DNA of 50,604 nucleotides from Campylobacteraceae bacterium (GTDB lineage: Bacteria > Campylobacterota > Campylobacteria > Campylobacterales > Sulfurovaceae), in the NCBI GenBank assembly GCA_027038275.1, contig JALVXC010000061.1, positions 1-50,604 on the forward strand, given 5' to 3'. Each line of letters begins with the position of its first letter. Position 1 is the first letter of the stretch. Both the position numbers and the translations under genes were made by a program. Positions 9,062-17,229 of the stretch are shown one piece after another. The notes beneath the pieces were generated by a model. The model did not search any database. It had not been told where the DNA came from and worked only from the letters and a program-made list of their open reading frames with translations.

Positions 9062-10531
9062 ATGCAATTCATAGAAACACGTGGTAATGATGGTGTTAAG
9101 CCAAGTAAGGTTAATTTTTCAGAGGCTATTTTAAGCCCAAGTGCTAGTTTTGGTGGGATTTATGTTCCCGAGTCGCTACCTACTTTTGACATAGAGTTTT
9201 TAACCTCTCATCTAAACTCTCACTATAAAGATTTAGCATTGGCTGTACTTAAAGCTTTTAATATAGATATAGATGAAGCTACACTAAAAGAGGCTCTTGC
9301 TCGTTATGATGCTTTTGATGACCCAACTAACCCTGTACCTCTTTCTAAAATAGAAGATGACTGTTTTGTCTCGGAACTCTACCATGGACCAACTCGTGCT
9401 TTTAAAGATATGGCACTACAACCATTTGGGTATATTTTGGCAAAAGAGGCTCAAAAGAGAGGTGAGAACTATCTCATTATGGCTGCAACCTCAGGCGATA
9501 CAGGTCCAGCAACCCTAGAGACATTTAAAAATCAACCAAATATCAAAGTAGCTTGTCTCTACCCAGATGGTGGAACATCTGATGTTCAACGTCTGCAAAT
9601 GGTTACAGAAGAGGCAGAGAACTTAAAAGTCATTGGTGTTCATGGAAACTTTGATGACACTCAAAACACACTAAAAGCACTTCTTGCATCAGATGAGTTT
9701 AAAGAGGAGTTAGCAAAGAGAAACATCAAGCTTTCAGCAGCCAACTCTGTTAACTTTGGGCGAATTATCTTTCAGACCATCTACCATATTCACTCATATT
9801 TAGAGCTTGTAAGAGCAGGTGAGATTAAAATGGGCGAAAAGGTTTACTTGGTAGTACCATCAGGTAATTTTGGAAATGCTCTTGGTGGTTACTATGCCAA
9901 AGAGGCAGGGCTTCCTGTAGAGAAGATTCTTATTGCTTCAAATGTCAATAACATCTTAACCGATTGGATAGAGAAGGGTGAGTATGACCTTACAACTAGA
10001 GAGCTTATTAAGACAGAGTCACCTGCAATGGACATCTTAAAGAGTTCAAATATTGAGCGTGTGCTTTTCCATAAGTTTGGGGCAGAGCGTACTAAAGAGT
10101 TAATGAGTGACTTGAACAACAATAACAAATTTACTATGACAGAAGATGAAAAAGAGGCTATTCAAGCAGATTTCTCAGCCACCTACTCAACAGATGATGA
10201 GTGTGAAGATGTTATTGCAAAGTATGCTAAAAAGGGCTATATTATGGACCCACACACTGCAACCTGTATAAAGTCTTACGAACAAGATACTTCAAAAGAG
10301 TTAAAAACTATTATCTACTCAACAGCAGAGTGGACAAAGTTCTCTCCAACAGTTGCTAGAGCGTTAGGTCAAAGTGAGATTACAACCGATACAGAAGCGA
10401 TAGAGTGGATTAAAAACAACACCAATGTAACCTCTCCAAAGATGATAGATGAACTTTTTAGTAAAGAGATTAAGCATACTGTAGTGGTTGAAAAAGAGGG
10501 CATTCAAGAGGAGATGTTGAAGTTTTTGTAA
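9062..10531 (+). CDS. thrC: Threonine synthase
   Basis: A 489-residue PLP enzyme that converts O-phosphohomoserine to threonine. The PLP lysine is K115 in HGPTRAFKDMAL. The family's AATSGDTGPA phosphate loop and the VVPSGNFGNALGG cofactor loop are present, and length matches the long (fungal/proteobacterial-type) class. It is a single gene with its own promoter, separated by about 100 bp from the ATPase gene that follows. Confidence 0.95.
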   Translation: MQFIETRGNDGVKPSKVNFSEAILSPSASFGGIYVPESLPTFDIEFLTSHLNSHYKDLALAVLKAFNIDIDEATLKEALARYDAFDDPTNPVPLSKIEDDCFVSELYHGPTRAFKDMALQPFGYILAKEAQKRGENYLIMAATSGDTGPATLETFKNQPNIKVACLYPDGGTSDVQRLQMVTEEAENLKVIGVHGNFDDTQNTLKALLASDEFKEELAKRNIKLSAANSVNFGRIIFQTIYHIHSYLELVRAGEIKMGEKVYLVVPSGNFGNALGGYYAKEAGLPVEKILIASNVNNILTDWIEKGEYDLTTRELIKTESPAMDILKSSNIERVLFHKFGAERTKELMSDLNNNNKFTMTEDEKEAIQADFSATYSTDDECEDVIAKYAKKGYIMDPHTATCIKSYEQDTSKELKTIIYSTAEWTKFSPTVARALGQSEITTDTEAIEWIKNNTNVTSPKMIDELFSKEIKHTVVVEKEGIQEEMLKFL

Positions 10532-10583
10532 TACAATAAGATGAAATAGCATATAAAACTCTTTATACTTCCTAAAAATATGA

Positions 10584-10608
10584 TATACTTCGTAAGTATA
10601 GTTACGAA
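10584..10608 (+). promoter_or_regulatory. Overlapping palindromes in the DUF4143 ATPase promoter
   Basis: Two perfect 7-bp inverted repeats overlap. TATACTT (10584-10590) pairs with AAGTATA (10594-10600), and TTCGTAA (10589-10595) pairs with TTACGAA (10602-10608). They coincide with the only promoter-like sequence before the gene at 10634 (TATGAT/TATACT), so an operator for a dimeric repressor is likely. The regulator is not identifiable. Confidence 0.5.
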
Positions 10609-10633
10609 AAATATAACTTTTTAGGTAAGTATA

Positions 10634-11896
10634 ATGGAAAAAATCCTTTTAGAACAGAATCCCCATTGGCAAGGTCAAACTCAAAACTATGTAAAACGAG
10701 AAAAGTTAACGGAGTTAATTAATTATCTACCCACACGGCAAATCATTACTATTAGTGGTATAAGACGATGTGGTAAAAGTACATTAGCCAAAGAGGCAAT
10801 TAGACACCTTATAGAGAGTGGTGTTAACCCTTACAATATTCTCTTTGTTAATCTTGAACAACCCTACTTTTTGGAATATCAGCACGATGCTAACTACCTT
10901 AATACCATCTATGATGAGTACCTAAAACTTGCAAATCCCCAAGGAAAAACTTATGTTATCTTTGATGAGATACAGTTTTTTAAAAATTGGCAAGTTTTTA
11001 TCAAGAGTAAATATGAGAGCAGTGATATTAAGTTCATTGTCACAGGTTCAAACTCTTCTCTACTCTCTCATGACCTCAACACACTACTAAGTGGACGAAC
11101 ACTTGGAATTCATCTTGATACCTTCTCTTTTCAAGAGTTTTTAGACTACAAGAAGATAGCTTATGGTAGCAAAATCGAGAGAGTTAGCAATCGAATAGAT
11201 ATTGCTAGAGCCAAAGAGGAGTACCTAAAGTGGGGTGGGTTTTATGAGGTGTTTGATGAGCCAAATGAGCTTATAAAAAAAGAGATACTCATTAATTACG
11301 CAAGAAACATTATCTATCAAGATATTGTCCCAAGGTACGGCATACGAAACTCTAGCGAGTTAGAGCGACTCTTTTTCTATCTACTATCTAATGCTACAGG
11401 TATAGTAAACTACACTAAATTAGCAGAGACTTTTGATATAAGTGACAGAAAGATAAAGGAGTACATTGGTTACTTTGAAGATGTCTTTCTACTAAAACGA
11501 CTTGACCGATACCACACGAAACCAAAAGAGAGAATTCGCTCTGCAAAAAAGATATATGTTAAAGACAATGGTTTTTTACAAATCGCCCCAAAGCATTCAA
11601 AAAATCTAGGAACAGCATTAGAAAATGAGGTCTATAATACTCTCTATGCAGATGATGAGTTGGTAACCTATATGAGAGAGAAGTATGAGGTAGATTTTTA
11701 TAGCAAAAAGGTGCTTTATCAAGTGGCTTATGATATAAGTGATGACAAAACACGAAAGAGAGAGCTTGGTGCGTTTAGATATTTTAAAACCGATGATACC
11801 AAAGCTTGTAGAGTAATTACACTTGATACTAATGAGATGGTTGATGGTATTGAGGTTTTGAGTTTTGATGAGTTTGTTTTGGGTGAGAGGGGTTAA
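10634..11896 (+). CDS. AAA-type ATPase with DUF4143 domain
   Basis: A 420-residue protein of the prokaryotic AAA_14/DUF4143 family. Walker A is GIRRCGKST (residues 42-50), Walker B is YVIFDEIQ (107-114), and a sensor-like VTGSNSSLLS follows. The C-terminal DUF4143 part ends in a nuclease-like KYEVDFY segment resembling the PD-(D/E)xK core of these proteins. The family is abundant, patchily distributed and functionally obscure. It sits alone behind a palindromic promoter at the left border of the accessory block. Confidence 0.85.
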   Translation: MEKILLEQNPHWQGQTQNYVKREKLTELINYLPTRQIITISGIRRCGKSTLAKEAIRHLIESGVNPYNILFVNLEQPYFLEYQHDANYLNTIYDEYLKLANPQGKTYVIFDEIQFFKNWQVFIKSKYESSDIKFIVTGSNSSLLSHDLNTLLSGRTLGIHLDTFSFQEFLDYKKIAYGSKIERVSNRIDIARAKEEYLKWGGFYEVFDEPNELIKKEILINYARNIIYQDIVPRYGIRNSSELERLFFYLLSNATGIVNYTKLAETFDISDRKIKEYIGYFEDVFLLKRLDRYHTKPKERIRSAKKIYVKDNGFLQIAPKHSKNLGTALENEVYNTLYADDELVTYMREKYEVDFYSKKVLYQVAYDISDDKTRKRELGAFRYFKTDDTKACRVITLDTNEMVDGIEVLSFDEFVLGERG

Positions 11897-11974
11897 TGGA
11901 GAGCTATTGTTTTTAATACATAACTGTAGTTTATTTTAGCTAGAATTAGTAAGTTGAAAATTGGGAGATATAAA

Positions 11975-12811
11975 ATGAGAAATACAATTGAAAATACAAT
12001 GAGTAATGTACTTTTAAACTTTATAGAGAGAGAATGGTGTATTTTAAATACTACAGGGTTAACTACAGAAAACTATATAGATGAATGTCAGCAAGAATAT
12101 TATTTACTCAAATATTATCCTGCTTACTTAGCTGAATATTATAGGATGTATTCTAAGTTATTTACAATGTATAAAAAAGAAAGTATAAATATAATATCAA
12201 TTGGATGTGGTGCTGGAATTGATTATAATGCTTTAAATATTATACAAGATAAACCTTTAGTTGACTATTTAGGAATAGATATAATTGATTGGAGTTATAA
12301 ACCTAGTTTCGCATTTGAACAAATTGACATAAGTCAGTTAAATGAGATACATTTTAATAATATTGATGTAATTGTTTTCCCTAAAATCTTAACAGAGCTA
12401 AGTGATGAACAAATACAAACTTTAGCAAATACAATCGTAAATTCTAATCTCTCAAATGAATTATATTTTTTAAATTCATATATAACTCAAAATTCACATG
12501 ATGGAGTTATTGGAATAGAGAAATTTGAAATAATATGTCAAACCTTATTGAGTAAGGGATATACGGTTGAAGGAGAAAATAGTTGTAATCAATATACTTA
12601 TTTTAAAGAACACGCAGGAATTCGAAGATATATAAGAGATTTTATATATCCTAATGAGATAAAAGATTTTATAAACGATTTAAAATCAAAATGTAAACAA
12701 TATGATGAATCTAAAGATGAGTGTATTCAATGCAAAATTGATATTTATCCAATGATGAATTCAAAATATATAACATTTAATGTAATAAAGTTTGTAAAAA
12801 ATGATAATTAG
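11975..12811 (+). CDS. SAM-dependent methyltransferase-like protein
   Basis: A 278-residue protein whose centre carries a Rossmann motif I, IISIGCGAGIDYNAL (about residues 73-87), then YLGIDIIDW where the acidic motif II residue is expected, and VIVFPKILTELS as a possible post-motif. The C-terminus has scattered Cys (CKQ, CIQCKID). Target unknown. The ATG at 11975 is chosen because GGGAGA lies 6 bases upstream; an in-frame TTG at 11954 lacks a site. Codon use is markedly more AT-rich (many ATA, AAT, TTA) than neighbouring housekeeping genes, suggesting transfer. Its end overlaps the DUF1848 gene by 11 bases, so the two are coupled. Confidence 0.65.
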   Translation: MRNTIENTMSNVLLNFIEREWCILNTTGLTTENYIDECQQEYYLLKYYPAYLAEYYRMYSKLFTMYKKESINIISIGCGAGIDYNALNIIQDKPLVDYLGIDIIDWSYKPSFAFEQIDISQLNEIHFNNIDVIVFPKILTELSDEQIQTLANTIVNSNLSNELYFLNSYITQNSHDGVIGIEKFEIICQTLLSKGYTVEGENSCNQYTYFKEHAGIRRYIRDFIYPNEIKDFINDLKSKCKQYDESKDECIQCKIDIYPMMNSKYITFNVIKFVKNDN

Positions 12812-13733
12812 TGCAAGTAGAAGAACTGATATACCAGCATTTTATGCTGAATGGTTTATAAACAGAATTAAAGAAGGTTATGTTTTTACAAAAAATCCTT
12901 TCAATGCCAATCAGATTAAAAAAATACCATTAACTCCTTTTTATGTAGATGCTATTGTCTTTTGGACACGAAATCCAAAACCGCTTATGAAATATTTGGA
13001 TATATTGGATGAAAAAGGATTTAATTACTATTTCCAATATACGATTACAGGTTATCCAAGAGAGTTAGAAGCTTCAACTCCTAATCCTCATAAGGCAATA
13101 GAAACATTTATAGAGCTAAGTGATAAAATTGGTAAAGAGAGAGTGATATGGCGATATGACCCTATTATATTTACAAAATATACAGATTTTTATGAGCATA
13201 TACGGTTATTTGATAAAATTTCAAAAATGTTAGAAGGCAAAACAAAACGTGTTGTTATTAGTTTTGCTGACCCCTATAAAAAAATAACTAAAAAACTTGA
13301 AAGTATAGAGTATAGTGACATTTTAGATGAGAAGAAGAGACTTTATGAACTAGCAAAGCAGATGTCAGAAATAGCTATGTCAAGAGGTATAGCAGTAGAA
13401 AGTTGTTCTGAAGCAATTGATTTAGACTTTTGTAATATTAAGCATGGTAAATGTATTGATGACAAGCTTCTTAAAGAAATTTTTGACATAAACCTTAATT
13501 TAGATAAAGATAAAAATCAACGAAAAGAATGTGGCTGTGTTCAAAGTGTTGATATTGGTATCTACAATACTTGTTCTCATGGTTGTACCTATTGCTATGC
13601 AACATATAGCAATAAAACTGTTATAAAAAATAGAGAACTACATGACCCTAAAAGTCCTTTATTGATAGGTAGTTTAGAAGATATTGATAAGGAAATACTT
13701 AAAAAGCTGAATAGTGATACTAGGTTGTTTTGA
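12801..13733 (+). CDS. DUF1848 family radical-SAM-like protein
   Basis: A 310-residue protein recognisable as DUF1848 from the N-terminal SASRRTDIPAFY, the FWTRNPKP block, a mid-protein RYDPIIF, and the C-terminal CVQSVDIGIYNTCSHGCTYC. The CX3CX2C motif (C258, C262, C265) resembles the 4Fe-4S cluster motif of radical SAM enzymes, but sits near the C-terminus instead of the N-terminus. I know of no assigned reaction. It starts inside the 3' end of the methyltransferase gene and stops 1 base before the chosen Fic start, forming one operon. Confidence 0.8.
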   Translation: MIISASRRTDIPAFYAEWFINRIKEGYVFTKNPFNANQIKKIPLTPFYVDAIVFWTRNPKPLMKYLDILDEKGFNYYFQYTITGYPRELEASTPNPHKAIETFIELSDKIGKERVIWRYDPIIFTKYTDFYEHIRLFDKISKMLEGKTKRVVISFADPYKKITKKLESIEYSDILDEKKRLYELAKQMSEIAMSRGIAVESCSEAIDLDFCNIKHGKCIDDKLLKEIFDINLNLDKDKNQRKECGCVQSVDIGIYNTCSHGCTYCYATYSNKTVIKNRELHDPKSPLLIGSLEDIDKEILKKLNSDTRLF

Positions 13734-13734
13734 T

Positions 13735-14793
13735 ATGAAAATGAAAAACCTCCCACTAAAAATCAACATCGAAACCCAAAAAGTCCTAAAAAAAGCCATA
13801 TCAGCCAACCGTGCTTTAGCAAAGTTAAATGGAGTGGCAAAGATTATTCCTAACTCTCAAATTCTCATAAACTCTTTGGTGCTTAGAGAGGCTAAAGATA
13901 GTTCGGAGATAGAGAATATTATTACCACTCATGATGAGCTTTTTCGTGCAGGGTTAGATATAGATTCGGTTACCAATGAAACCAAAGAGGTAGAACATTA
14001 TCGACAGGCTCTACTCAAAGGGTATGCACTTGTACAGGAGCATAAGCTACTACTTAAACGAGATATAATCGCTATTCAAAAAGAGTTAGAGCAGAACGAT
14101 GCAGGGGTTAGACGGCAGAGTGGTACAGTGCTTCGCAATATGGCAACAGGTGAAGTGGTGTTTGAGCCACCACAAGAGTATGAGGTTATAGAGGAGCTTT
14201 TAGGCAATTTGGAGCAGTATATCAATGAACCTAATGAGCTTGACCCATTGGTCAATATGGCTATTATTCATTATCAGTTTGAGAGCATTCATCCGTTTTA
14301 TGATGGCAATGGTCGGACAGGGAGGATTATCAATATCTTGTACCTTATACTCAAAGAGTTGTTAGATTTACCTATTTTGTACTTAAGTTCATACATTATT
14401 CAAAATAAGGCAGATTATTATCGACTACTGCAAGAGGTACGAACTAAGGAGAATTGGGAAGAGTGGGTGTTGTATATGCTTGATGGTGTGGAGCAGACAT
14501 CGTTGGAGACAATAGAGCTTATTAATGGTATCTATGCACTTATGCACAAGACAAAAACAGAGATAAAAGAGAAGCTACCCAAAATTTATAGTAAAGATTT
14601 GGTTGAGATACTGTTTATGCACCCTTATACTAAGATTGAGTTTTTAGTTGATAGATTAGATTTGCATAGACATACAGCATCCTCTTATCTTAATGGGTTA
14701 GAAAAAATAGGTATTATGCAATCTATTAAGATAGGAAGAAGTAAATACTTTATAAATATAGAGCTATTTAATATGTTGAAAAAAGGTGTATAA
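13735..14793 (+). CDS. Fic-family protein with C-terminal winged helix
   Basis: A 352-residue Fic protein; the family usually transfers AMP from ATP to a target hydroxyl. The active-site motif HPFYDGNGRTGR (H at about 186) is complete. The N-terminal helix has SSEIEN (about 56-61), matching the (S/T)xxxE(G/N) inhibitory motif, so this is an autoinhibited class II-type Fic. The C-terminal region (TKIEFLVDRLDLHRHTASSYL) looks like a DNA-binding winged helix. The ATG at 13735 follows the DUF1848 stop directly; 13741 is an alternative. Homologues are often stand-alone regulators of uncertain target. Confidence 0.87.
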   Translation: MKMKNLPLKINIETQKVLKKAISANRALAKLNGVAKIIPNSQILINSLVLREAKDSSEIENIITTHDELFRAGLDIDSVTNETKEVEHYRQALLKGYALVQEHKLLLKRDIIAIQKELEQNDAGVRRQSGTVLRNMATGEVVFEPPQEYEVIEELLGNLEQYINEPNELDPLVNMAIIHYQFESIHPFYDGNGRTGRIINILYLILKELLDLPILYLSSYIIQNKADYYRLLQEVRTKENWEEWVLYMLDGVEQTSLETIELINGIYALMHKTKTEIKEKLPKIYSKDLVEILFMHPYTKIEFLVDRLDLHRHTASSYLNGLEKIGIMQSIKIGRSKYFINIELFNMLKKGV

Positions 14794-14857
14794 TTCGACA
14801 CATTAAAGTAATATGTCTAAAAAAGAGAGAAATTTCGACATATTAAGTTGGATATGT
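14792..14857. repeat. Pair of direct repeats after the Fic gene
   Basis: Two related 25-26-base units, at 14792-14816 and 14832-14857, share TTCGACA, ATTAA and a terminal ATATGT. Each also contains an ACATAT/ATATGT-type inverted repeat (perfect in the second unit, one mismatch in the first). They lie in the 133-bp spacer between convergent genes. They could be operator sites or a termination/processing region; function is not evident. Confidence 0.4.
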
Positions 14858-14926
14858 AAAGAAAATCATAAAATTTTTACACGTTTCTCTATTATTATAA
14901 TCAACACATAAAGAAAACAGATTCTC

Positions 14927-16024
14927 CTATCTCTTCATATTAACCACCCCATAAAACTTCTCCATAAACATTTGATTTCTCTCTTCATAGAGTGTAGAGC
15001 CTACTTTGTCAGCAACCTCTATAAAAAGCTTTTGGAAAAAACATATAGTTCCATGAGTGGTGTTGATGCTGTTGGTTAGGGTGTAGTTGGTACAACCACA
15101 ACTGTTGGTACATCGCTCTTTTAGGGGGCAGGTTTTGCACTCTTCATTTGTGTTTCCTCTCTCTTTTATGAGTTTGGCTCTTTGGCTACTATCAAAACCA
15201 CTATATACATTGCCCATAGAGAGTTCGCCTGTGTCATTGCCTATAAGACGCTCACAAGGGTAGATGTTTCCACTAGGGGCAATGGCAAGTTTAAGCTCAC
15301 CAAAACTACAACTTTTACAGTTACTCTCTATCTCTGTTTTTATTTTATCGTCTATAATATCTAAGTTGAGTTGGTTGTTTTGACGATACTGCTCTATGGT
15401 GTAGTCTGCTACTTGGTGGTAGATATTGGTATATAGTTGCGTCTCGTCACCCCAATTAGCAAAGTAGTTTAATGCTAAGTGAATGTCTTTTATGCCAAGC
15501 TCTTGGTGGAGGTATTTAACAGATTTGGGAAGGTGGTTTATATTTTCAGGTGTAACTACTGATATAACTGCATATTGACCATCTTTATAGACTTTTTGTA
15601 GTTCCAACAGCCCCTTTTTAAGAGCCTCAAATGTCCCTTCACCACTTGCATAGCGTCTATGGGTATTGTGCATGGCTTTATTGCCATCTATGGAGACAAC
15701 TACATAAAAGCCATGTTCTCTAAGCCACTTGACCTTCTCTTTGTCTAGTAGAACACCATTGGTTGTAAAGGTTTTAACTAGCTCTATATTTTTCTCTTTA
15801 GTTTTAGTTTCTATTTCATAAGTTGCAAATTGAAAAAGCTCCCACTCCATAAGTGGTTCACCACCAAAGAATCCAAACTCTAGCTTTTGCATAGGGGTTT
15901 TAAGGGTAAAATCTATGCCTTTTAAGATGGTCTCTCTGCTCATAGATTTATGATGTTTCTCACCTGCGTAACAGTAGTTACAACGGAGTTGACAATTATG
16001 TGTCAATGATAGGTATAGTATCAT
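14927..16024 (-). CDS. Radical SAM/SPASM peptide-maturase-like protein
   Basis: A 365-residue radical SAM enzyme. The SAM cluster Cys are C11, C15 and C18 (CQLRCNYC), and GFFGGEP is the glycine motif that helps bind SAM. The C-terminal third is a SPASM domain with many Cys (CKSC, YPCERL, ECKTCPLKERC, SCGC, GTIC) that would hold auxiliary 4Fe-4S clusters. Such enzymes mostly modify peptides (thioether, cyclophane or C-C links) or proteins such as sulfatases. Its start overlaps the 3' end of the 87-aa lipoprotein-like gene by 4 bases and nothing else is near, which points to that protein and its paralogue as substrates. That pairing is inference. Confidence 0.85.
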   Translation of the reverse strand: MILYLSLTHNCQLRCNYCYAGEKHHKSMSRETILKGIDFTLKTPMQKLEFGFFGGEPLMEWELFQFATYEIETKTKEKNIELVKTFTTNGVLLDKEKVKWLREHGFYVVVSIDGNKAMHNTHRRYASGEGTFEALKKGLLELQKVYKDGQYAVISVVTPENINHLPKSVKYLHQELGIKDIHLALNYFANWGDETQLYTNIYHQVADYTIEQYRQNNQLNLDIIDDKIKTEIESNCKSCSFGELKLAIAPSGNIYPCERLIGNDTGELSMGNVYSGFDSSQRAKLIKERGNTNEECKTCPLKERCTNSCGCTNYTLTNSINTTHGTICFFQKLFIEVADKVGSTLYEERNQMFMEKFYGVVNMKR

Positions 16025-16284
16025 TTTTTAGGCTCATAACCCCATGTTTGGTTGTTGTCCTCTGGCATATAAACAGGCATACCTCCTGCAAGATTGTCAG
16101 GCTCTTTTATCTCTTGATTTTGAGATGTTGTAGCGTTTGTTTCATGCTTATTTGGTACTTTACCTGTTGTGTGTGGTACACAGGCAGTTAAAGCCATGGC
16201 AACGGTAGCACTTAACAGAATGGGTTTAATATGCTCTCGTTTAGGATAAGCAATGATGGGTTTTGATGCTTTTTGTAGTCTCAT
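16021..16284 (-). CDS. Small lipoprotein-like protein, candidate radical SAM substrate
   Basis: An 87-residue protein. Residues 1-20 form an unusually long charged leader with KPIIAYPKR; 21-34 are hydrophobic; a lipobox ALTAC puts the acyl Cys at 35. The mature part is polar (NATTSQNQEIKEPDN), then a distinct tail reads AGGMPVYMPEDNNQTW and ends GYEPKK. That tail, rich in Gly, Pro and aromatic residues, would suit a modified core. An AAGGAGAG site precedes the ATG. It overlaps the maturase start by 4 bases (ATGA-type coupling). I do not recognise the family by name. Confidence 0.7.
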   Translation of the reverse strand: MRLQKASKPIIAYPKREHIKPILLSATVAMALTACVPHTTGKVPNKHETNATTSQNQEIKEPDNLAGGMPVYMPEDNNQTWGYEPKK

Positions 16285-16294
16285 AATCTCTCCT

Positions 16295-16510
16295 TTATTT
16301 AATATTTAATCTTATCTCACCTAAAATATTTTCAGGTTGTTTTATCTCTTGTTTTTGAGATGCTGTAGTGTTTATGTCACTCTTATCTGATACCTTGTCC
16401 GTAGAACAAGCAGATAGAGCCATAGCAATAGAACTGCTTATAAGTAGGGGGCTAATATATTTACGTTTTGGATAGCTTATAGTAGGATTTAATGCTTTTT
16501 TTAGTTTCAT
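16295..16510 (-). CDS. Paralogous small lipoprotein-like protein with shortened tail
   Basis: A 71-residue paralogue of the next gene downstream. Residues 1-35 align without gaps (20 of 35 identical, both with YPKR and a lipobox Cys at 35), and the linker (TASQKQEIKQPEN) also matches. The tail diverges and stops early: ILGEIRLNIK replaces AGGMPVYMPEDN and the Trp/Tyr end is missing. It has its own AAGGA site and lies 10 bases upstream of the longer paralogue. Either a second precursor with a different tail or a decaying copy. Confidence 0.62.
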   Translation of the reverse strand: MKLKKALNPTISYPKRKYISPLLISSSIAMALSACSTDKVSDKSDINTTASQKQEIKQPENILGEIRLNIK

Positions 16511-16542
16511 GATATATCCTTTTGAGATATAATAACATAATT

Positions 16543-17229
16543 TTAAAATTTAATAAACTCTATTTTTTCATTTTTAACAACTCCAACCTCTCCTTGACAA
16601 GCCAAAGAGGGAAGAGAGATATAGTTTTTATATTTAAGAGCTTGATGAAAATGCCCCTCTACAATTAAACAATCTTTAGGATACTCCTCTATAATCCCAT
16701 CAAATCTCTCTTTATACCCTTTAAACTCTCCACAAATTTTTTTTCTTTTTAGTTTGCCTATTCTATGGTCAATAATCTTTTTCTCAAAAATTTTTAATAG
16801 AATCAGTGTTGTTTTTCTTCTAAGAATATTTGAGTAGATATTATATGCAAATTTTGTTTTGTGTTTATCTCCATGACTTAAGTATACATCTTGATTGTTT
16901 AGTTGACAATGAAGTGGTTGTTTGGCTCGTGAATAGACTTGAATGTTTGGAAAGAGCTCGTTTAGACAAAAGTCGTGGTTTCCCTCTATGTATATAATCT
17001 CTAACTCTTTAGAGAGTTTTTGAAGTAGCTCTATAGCAGGTTTTGAGAAGGTCGGAATGTAGTCGTTGTACCCAAAGAGTAGGTCAAAAATGTCTCCCAT
17101 AAGAAAGAGTTGTGGGGGTGTAAGCTCTTTTGAGTCTATTTTTTTTAAAAGGGTTAAAAACTCATCTCCATGGTGTGGGTAGTGAGCATCTGCAATAAAT
17201 AGGGCGTTTTGTTTTATCTGTTTTGGCAA
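16543..17229 (-). CDS. LpxH-like metallophosphoesterase
   Basis: A 228-residue calcineurin-like phosphoesterase. All metal motifs are visible: ADAH (D14, H16), GDIFD, GNHD, SHGDKH and GHFH. Similarity in layout to UDP-2,3-diacylglucosamine hydrolase of lipid A synthesis is clear, but LpxH-like proteins of this phylum are often not proven; hence no symbol. Its start lies inside the end of the PerR-like gene (16-base overlap), so the two are co-transcribed, which does not by itself suggest a shared function. Confidence 0.8.
   Translation of the reverse strand: MPKQIKQNALFIADAHYPHHGDEFLTLLKKIDSKELTPPQLFLMGDIFDLLFGYNDYIPTFSKPAIELLQKLSKELEIIYIEGNHDFCLNELFPNIQVYSRAKQPLHCQLNNQDVYLSHGDKHKTKFAYNIYSNILRRKTTLILLKIFEKKIIDHRIGKLKRKKICGEFKGYKERFDGIIEEYPKDCLIVEGHFHQALKYKNYISLPSLACQGEVGVVKNEKIEFIKF

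Noticed and set aside
14927-16024. Anaerobic sulfatase-maturating enzyme
   Set aside because: The SPASM layout is compatible, but no sulfatase gene is nearby and the maturase is translationally linked to small lipoprotein-like genes.
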